Positions 56,421 through 64,000 of a DNA stretch of 64,000 nt are shown here, one piece after another. Every line of letters begins with the position of its first letter. Position 1 is the first letter of the stretch. The stretch is taken from positions 36,660,286 through 36,724,285 of the forward strand of contig NC_092859.1 in assembly GCF_032062135.1 (NCBI RefSeq), read 5' to 3'. Position numbers and translations under genes: made by a program. The stretch comes from Pyxicephalus adspersus. Taxonomy: Eukaryota > Chordata > Amphibia > Anura > Pyxicephalidae. The notes beneath the pieces were generated by a model. The model worked only from the letters and a program-made list of their open reading frames with translations. It did not search any database and had not been told where the DNA came from.

Positions 56421-59149
56421 CTTAATTTTTACACATTTTCCAAAAGAATGTCACCAACCGGAAGAAGAGAAATAAGATGGTCATGTGAAAGTAAAATACA
56501 TACCAAATACAATATTCATTCGGTGAACGTTTTTATACAGTGAACAATTTCATTAACAGTAGCCGACAGGACCAGTTAAAAAATCCTAAAAGTTAACAAA
56601 ATGTAACCCCTTATTAACTTAAATAATCCTAATCACCTCATATTAATGCCTTCCTTACCTTCTGTTCTTAGCTGTTATTTGTATGTCTATTTTCTTTTTT
56701 ACATTACTATTCTTTTTAATATTAATAATTGTATTTCAATTTCAATAATTTGGTTTATAACTACTTTAAATGCACTAGAAAGAAAAGAAAATGCACTAAA
56801 TTGTCTGGCCTTTACAGAAATTCCCCATGATTTAGAACATTTTTGCAGAAATGTCCTATAACTTTATTAAATAACCCCTTGACACTGATATACTTGTCAG
56901 CTATTATTTATTTCCATTGACATAAAGTTCTCTCTTTTTGTATATAACTACCCCACACTACTTGCACGTCTGGTTAAAGCTTCAACTCTAGTGCTTCAGC
57001 TGCAAACCTGCAATAACAACTTTAACCATTGCATAATAAGACTGGACATCTAAAGGTTAAATATGGGGAACCCCCTGACTGGTTCTGCTGAACAGGTGTT
57101 TTGTCTAGTAAAGAGGATTAGTATTAAAGTACCACATTCCCACAGGGCAGTGTTCTGCCTCTCATTCACATTCATCATTAGGGACGACTCCTATGAGCCA
57201 GGTACAACATTAATGACTTCAGCTGCCTCTTGACAAATTGGGCTGTTAAAAGAGGGGGTGTTATAGTGGGCCATAACTGTGTGCTGCAGAATAAAATACT
57301 TATTTTATGACTAGCTCTTCATGGGTTTTGTAGGGCTCTGAGCACATATTAAAGAAAAATGTATAACATAGAGAAAAATCTTCATTTGCATATTTTACCT
57401 TGAAAACACAGCTGCTGGGCAATCATGTCTCAGTACACAGAAAGGGATGGAGCTGTTTATTTTTTATTTTTGGTCTGGTTTGACTTTTGTGAACTTTAAT
57501 TACTATTACTATTCTTGTAAAAAAAATGTAATGAAGCACCCCATTTGAAGAAAGAAATGAATTGTCCTTCTGCACTGCTTCATTGAAGATCCATAGTTAC
57601 CTGAAGAATGCTCAGAATTCAACACTTTCAGGTGTTGTAGACACTATTAACTCACATTGCAGGCTATGGTTTCCCTTGTCACAACCTGCTCCACTGCAGG
57701 CCACAAGGGCAAGATGAAAGAACCAGGGAGTGCGGAGGGGACTGGGCATCAGACAATCTCAGAAGACAAAGTCAGTTTAATTGAAACAATGGTTCTGCAA
57801 CTAAACAATGCAAGCAGACAAATGCCCCTTCTGCAATTAAAAATACTTACCTGCCTGTTAATGACCACTTTTCTTGCGCAACTCAGTGTAGAATGCTAGG
57901 AACCCCCTCCGGGGCGGGTGGGACTGAGTAAATGAGTGAATGAATGAGTTACATCATTTTGGTCTGGCCAATCAAGGCGGATGAAGAAACAACACCTAAA
58001 AAAAGACTTGGGAGAAGATGGCACTTAAATTTATTTTAGTACACACAAACACAATAAAGGTTTCAAATTTTAAAAGATGTTATGATTTAAAATTGTGCTT
58101 CATTGCAAAACAGGGTACCATAGGGTATGGTACCCAAAATTTAAGCTGTACTATAGCTCATCAGTTTAGAACTAACTATTAATAATGGCCCTGAAATTGT
58201 TGCTCTTATATTTATTGCCATCACAAACATGCTAATCATACTGTGATAGCAAAATGCAGGGGACAGGTACAGTTTCTATTTAGGAGTCTAATATACCTCT
58301 ATATTAACCTATTCACTTTGTTCAAACAGGTAAATTCAGACTACATTTGATCAGCTTCTACTAAACCAGTGCATCTAGGGTTGGACACCTCTAAACCCTA
58401 AAGTGCTTAGATCTGAATGCTTCAAGGTTCATACTATCCAATGGAGATAAGCGAACAAATGTTTATGATATCCCAATACACTCTATCCTGACACCCACCA
58501 TGATGATTCCAGGCATCTTGGAGGTAGAGTTAAGGCATGGATGTTGGGTGAGAATACCTTAACATAGATGTAGAAGTGATTGACTAGCTTTAAACCATAA
58601 GAGATGTATGCATGTATTTTACCTGTAAAGGCCCTCTTTGTGTAGACATCCAAAAAACCCCAGGCTGCTGGGTGCCACCATCATGTATAGGATATAAATA
58701 GGTCAACAACTGCTACCATAATGCTATTTTATTATTGGGGATAAAGAGACTGACGAATGCTGCCTTCAGACTGCAGCAGACTGATGACACAATCTCTAGG
58801 CTAGGTTTAAAGGGTTCAAAAATAAGCTTGTCTAAAATATATTTATGATATGTACTATGACTGGTCAGGAAATTTTTTATGTTAACTAGTATTGTTGGAA
58901 AGGTCCAGTTTAAATGTATGTTAAGTATTGCACAAAACGTCTGAATGTGTTTGGGTCACATACGTGCACCTGCATTGCCCACATTGTGTTTGGATAAGCC
59001 TAAAACCCTAAACCTATTCTCCATATTACCATCATCACAGCAGCTGTAAATGAAATGTAAAATGGCAGGAGTTAAAAATGTATAGCATTCTTGACAAGAG
59101 TTGGAGAATGTGAGAGCTGAAATCAAACATGTCTGGTACCTTCAGCATC

Positions 59150-59440
59150 TATATGTAATACCTCCCTGATTCCGAGGATTTGTTATATGAATTATTAAGC
59201 AAAGCCACCGCTTTTATATTGATGGTGGAGGCTTTTGATGAATGTGGCAGAGTAATTACTTCACATCCTGGTAGAAAAAATATTTAATTTTATTTACTCT
59301 GATAAATAATTAAATTGTTGCCGTGATTGCGTTGTCTTAAACGTCCCTCCCGCTTGCTGCTGTTTGCATCTCTCTAATTAAAACTTGAGCTCTGGCATCT
59401 ACGCCGCGATAGAGAAAATAAATAGTGACAAGCAAAGGGA
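59150..59440. other. Candidate conserved non-coding element
   Basis: Contains TATGAATTATTAAGCAAAGC, GGCAGAGTAATTACTTCACA, GATAAATAATTAAATTGTTG and TCTCTAATTAAAACTTGAGC, a dense set of ATTA-type cores, together with CG-containing TCTACGCCGCGATAGAG. Repeat-free. Confidence 0.42.
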
Positions 59441-62189
59441 AAAACGTAAATAAAAAAAAAAAAACATGTGCAGTATGAAAATGTAGAAAATGCAGAATTC
59501 ACAAAATTAGATACGGTAGTGATTCTTGTGTAAGATTACAACATGTAAGTATTTGGTTATTCTAAAGAGAATAATATTTTCACCAAGTTACCTGAAGGTA
59601 ATGCTTTGGCATTTACAATTTCATGTGCTGGTAACATTTTTAAAAGAATATTTCAAATGAGGATTTGGATGGTTTCTTTCTAGAAACTATGAGGGTGTAA
59701 TTGGACAATACAACCAACATCCTTGTTAAATATCTGTAACAAAAATTATTTACAGTATAAGCCACTTGGTGGGTGAGGATATATACACAATAAACATACC
59801 GTAAGTGAAAGAAAAAAATAATAATATATTAATAAATAATAATAAAATAATAACATAAAAATATATATGTTGACAAATATAAACCAGTGTGAATTTATTG
59901 CATTTATTGCACTGGTCTTTGTTCCTTAAACTTTTCACTGAACTTTGGAAAAATTCAAAGTCAAAGCCCACATTTGTCAAGGTACAAGGTAACATTGAAT
60001 AGCAATTTTACTTATCTGATTCTTCACCCCACCCTGTTCGTGCGACTAGTCCCTTAAAGCTTTTTTAGGACACCTTTTCATTTGCAGGCCCTCCAATATC
60101 AACATGTAGAACATCAGAACAAACTGGAGCATCAGAGACAACTTGATACATTTATTTTTTTAAAGCGGCCAGGTCCTTTATTGCAGAAGGGACAGGTGAT
60201 GTTTTCATTCTGCAATAAAAACAAACATACCAGCTTGATCACAATTTTTTAAGGTAGACCAGGATGATGTAATTCCTGCACATGTGCGCAGGAGTTCAGG
60301 GGATGCCAGGACATCTGGAATATTCCATCATTGTTCTATGTTTTTTTAAAGCAGATAGTTAACAGGCAGGTAAGTATGTTTTATAACAAAAAGAAACTGT
60401 CTGTCCCTTTCTGCAAAAAACACCTGATGAATGGGAACAATTGGAGAAGCAGGCGTTTTTTAGCAGACTTATTTCTATGCAGACTACCCTAGGTAACACC
60501 CATATGTGAGGAGTGTCAATTAAAGAAAAAGCTAAAATTAAATGAATTATTTAACAAAGCAAGGGACAGTTTGAATGGATAATGATAGAAGTCCTCCAAG
60601 TAAAATTAATGTGGGCTATCTGACTTTTCACAGAAGCTTACAGTATGGTCACATAAATTATTTTCAGTAAAGGAGAGGAGCTTGTACAACTGTGCAGAAC
60701 AAAAAGGAAGGCTGGTGTTCAGCTTTATGTCTGCTGATATTAGCCCATAGGTTTTTCAGCCCCAGGCAGGTGCTTAAGGGGGATTACCTTAAATCTTTAA
60801 TAAAGACTGTTGCAAAAAAAGCATTACAACATGTGTATTAAAAACTACATATGTCACTATGCTTGACAATTTTCATAAATAATTCTAAACCTGCTTGAAA
60901 GTAAAGCCCCACCTTTCTGACCATTAATGGCTGTCCTGTAAAATCTGGGATTTTTTTTCACATACATGTCAGCAATCTTATGATCTAGTTTAAAAAAATA
61001 CTCAGGGTCTGATGACATAATGTAAAATGAAATTCAAGCCATTTTTTACATCAAGTGGAGAAGGGTTAAAGTCCTTGTCAGTATTTCTTTATTTTATTTT
61101 TGATTTTCCAAAGCCTTATTGAAGAGACTCCCTGTCCCAGTATCAATGTTGTCATCGAAGCAGGAAGCAAGGGTAATGCTCCAATAAGGACACTGATATA
61201 GATAAAAAAACTCATGGATTACTAGATTTTTTTCTAATCATTTTTCTGCTCACATTCAATTGCCATTATGAGCCCATTAGACAAACAGAAATCTCCCCTT
61301 GCTTCCTGGTTCAATGAGAGCATCGCTGGAATAGGAAGAGGCTTTGTTTAGAATGAAGAAAACATTTATTTTTTGCAGGTCTATGATAGTGCAAACCCTG
61401 CTTGAAGTCAAAAAAAGGACATCTAAAGATCAAATACACCTGATGGAAGTGCCTTATACAAATGTTAAACAACATACGGCCCAAGCTCTTTCCTATTTCA
61501 TTAAAAATAAGTGTTTTTTGTTTCAATGTGTGCCCCTACTGTAGAGGTCAAGAAAGAAAGTGAGAGGAGAGATCTCTTTTTGAGAACCCCACACCCCAAT
61601 ATACTATGATGGACTCCCACTGCTGTGAGATAATATATTTTAAATGCATAGTTTTGTAGGAAACCCAGAAAGAATACCCATAGGAGGCCACGTTTGCCCA
61701 CATACAAAACAGATCATTTATTAGACCCAAAGCAGCATATCATTTACTTTTATTTGACACAATTAGAGTTAAGCACTCTTTTAATATCTGTAAAAATGTG
61801 CAAGACACCTGCCTGAGATCAGTATTCAGCCAAGTTACTCTCCATTCTGTGCAGACTCAATAATACCTTGTATCATGAATTTAAAACCTGATGAGTCTAT
61901 TTCACCTGGCAGTACTGAGCACAACGGATGAACCACAAGCTGCCTGTCTGAACTATTAAATATTTATGGATTCTCCAGCAGATGAGAAGAATGTAATGCT
62001 GACCCCAGCAAAGTGATCGTTAAACCAAGGACCCACTGCAGATCCTACATGTGTACTAAAAGTGCAATGTAGAGTGGGGTGTGATACTTGGGACCACCAT
62101 CTCACTGTCATATCCCAGCTCTGTACCCTTCCTAGTCTTGCACAGGGCAGCGCTGGAAACAACAAAGAGAAATCATTATTTTCCCTGAT

Positions 62190-62370
62190 AAATAAACCAG
62201 TGGCCTATATTCCTCGGATCACTCCATGAAGAACTAACCAGAGAGCTTCAATAATGCATCCCCCGAGCGGGACTGATTAATTCATGAGAACACATCCCGC
62301 CCGCTCTACTTCCTTACTGCTATTTGGAGGCGCATGGAGTGTGGGGGGGTTCCATGCAAACCTGGGGAGG
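62190..62370. other. Candidate conserved non-coding element
   Basis: Contains GATAAATAAACCAGTGGCC, CTTCAATAATGCATCCCCCG and GACTGATTAATTCATGAG, with CCCGCCCGC nearby. CG dinucleotides are enriched against the surroundings. No repeat structure. Confidence 0.35.
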
Positions 62371-64000
62371 GAAGATCTGAAATGGCTGCCAGACGCCTGC
62401 AGGGACGAAAAGCCTTATACCACTGGGAACATGCCAATTTTCTCCAGTTTCAGAAAAAGTGTGTTGGACCCAAGAGGCCTTTTAGTTGTGGGACTCAGAT
62501 AAAGTCACACTCCTCACAGCCTGCTACAGAGTCAGACATCAGAAGCTGGGAGGAGATAGCGCACTCCTCTAAGACTCTGCGTGCAATGGATTATTACAAA
62601 TACGGAGGGATTCAGAGAAGTGGCAATATCTGTGATACTTCTGGGACTGAAGGAAGCAATACTTCTTATAGCTCATACACATTTTCATTAAAATTTAAGG
62701 GCACTGAAGAGGATCGTAATAGTTTCAGTTATAGTAGACATAAATAAAAAAGTTTTCAGGCCAGAGCTTTGAAAACTTTAACTAATTTTTAATTTGTAAA
62801 CACATCAAAATTGTAAAAAGTAGAAAAGTCCTTTTAGTCTTGTCCATGGCCTGATAAGAGCCAGATCACCCACAAGACAACCTAAGCAGGAACCTAGGGC
62901 TGGGTGGATTTTCAAGGGGCCCAACTTTACTCCTCAGGCTCCAGCTATAAACAATTGGGATAGCCAGTTGTTGTGCACCTTCCTGTCAACTCACTAGGGA
63001 GATGAACTTCATAATGGTTTCTGCCCGGACCATTATGCCAGTACAGACAAAGTAGATAGGTGGCTTTTCATGTGTACTAAATATATTTCTCATCATTTTC
63101 ACTCAAATGGGTAGGGAAGGCACCACCTTGCTTGGAGCCCTATCTATTTATTGCTCTGATGCAAGTTGGAGCCAATCTTTCTTGGTTGTACATTTTATTA
63201 CTTCTCCTGGTATTAAAACAATGCTCCTTTATCTTTTGTCTTTTCCACAACTACATAGATGATTTTACTACATTACATATTTTACTACAGTAGAATCACT
63301 GTATATTTCTATGGAATGCCTGTTGAAATGCCTTCCTATAATATATTATTAAATAGGAGCCATGAACAAAATAAATGAACAGAATAAAAATGACATATAT
63401 GATGCATTCTCTTATTAGCATTAGCACAGCAGTGCCCCCACCCCAGGTAGTCATGGATGGACATGTAGTCCCAACAGACAAAAAAGTAGAACCACACCCA
63501 AGCTAATACATTTTTTTAGTACCGCCAGTAGTGTAATGTGAGTCGCCCAGCCCCTCTTACGGCCACTTTTGATGAACAGCTTAGTCTAGAAAAATATCAG
63601 ATCCACTAGATATCTCATCTGGTAAAAAAAAGAAATATTACAAGCTTACTTACAAAAGAACAAAACAACTACTATGGTAATGTTTGTGAAAAACAGATTG
63701 ATATATGCCATATTTAATTCTGCACACAGTTCAACTTAAAGATTGTGGGTACCACAGTAAAAAAAACAAAAAACATTGGGTTTACTCATTTTTAGCCCCT
63801 TTTTGCAGAGCTGCACAAAGTAATCTTCAGTTATTGTTTCCATGTTCTAAATGAAATGCTCTCTCTCTCTCTCTTGGAGTCCCAATGACAGTATGGGACC
63901 TGTAAAATCACTTTCTGATTTTCAGTCTGAGGGAATGAATGGGAAACTGGCTGAAAATGACGGAATCTACCGTCTGGATATGTCACCAGAAAACCATTTT

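Larger units (their letters stand above)
56421..64000. other. Intergenic DNA, no gene recognised
   Basis: No supportable coding gene. Candidate conserved blocks at 59150-59440 and 62190-62370. A (CT)n microsatellite lies at about 63859-63873. The ORF at 62334-62747 (137 residues) has no recognisable domain, and adjacent sequence gives no splice or homology support. Confidence 0.55.

Noticed and set aside
62334..62747. 137-residue ORF
   Set aside because: No recognisable domain, no neighbouring exons and partial overlap with a candidate conserved non-coding block.

Overview
The window is vertebrate nuclear DNA, most likely from an amphibian and probably a frog. The only host gene is the 3' end of EBF1 (early B-cell factor 1, a COE/Olf-EBF transcription factor) on the + strand. 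Everything downstream is AT-rich, gene-poor DNA containing frog-type repeats: a CR1-like LINE with a shared 3' tail seen three times, a Ngaro-type (DIRS-order) tyrosine-recombinase retrotransposon, a tRNA-derived SINE, Tc1, hAT and TTAA-flanked DNA transposons, and several MITE-like elements. There is no bacterial, organellar, CRISPR or operon-like sequence. Species assignment is inference from repeat content and protein divergence. Layout: 1-6359 is intron of EBF1. Coding exons lie at 6360-6425, 7408-7585, 7900-8079, 8647-8841 and 11840-11871. They join in consistent phase (0, 1, 1, 1) and read through the duplicated second helix of the HLH region, the Ser/Thr/Pro-rich transactivation region and the C-terminus ending in PPM. 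A previously unassigned exon-like segment at 9608-9676 sits in the last intron. It has a strong acceptor, an in-frame reading, its own stop codon and a donor-like sequence, so it would give an alternative C-terminus. The 3' UTR follows from 11872, with candidate poly(A) signals at 12893 and 13739. From about 13.7 kb to the end there is no supportable host coding gene, which fits the large gene desert known downstream of EBF1 in other vertebrates. This desert contains repeats plus several high-complexity, homeodomain-motif-rich blocks (for example near 21.8, 25.6, 28.2, 33.4, 40.7, 44.6, 55.8, 59.3 and 62.3 kb) that look like candidate conserved regulatory elements. That reading is visual only and needs alignment. 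Mobile DNA: 18.7-19.7 kb CR1-like LINE 3' part (- strand); 22.7-25.03 kb a TTAA-flanked element with terminal hairpins, internal duplications, a nested MITE and a nested ORF-less Ngaro-like copy; 26.0-27.5 kb a degenerate minisatellite split by a pogo/Tigger-like MITE; 34.3-35.0 kb another possible ORF-less Ngaro-like copy; 35.3-35.9 kb a hAT MITE with a perfect 8-bp target duplication; 37.5-37.9 and 54.6-54.8 kb two related hAT MITEs; 39.4-39.8 kb a tRNA-SINE; 42.9-43.3 kb a TIR element; 47.46-52.78 kb a nearly full-length but frameshifted Ngaro element (gag, RT-RNase H, tyrosine recombinase, SGNH hydrolase); 53.2-54.4 kb a dead Tc1 transposon. All calls were made by reading the sequence; no database search was run.
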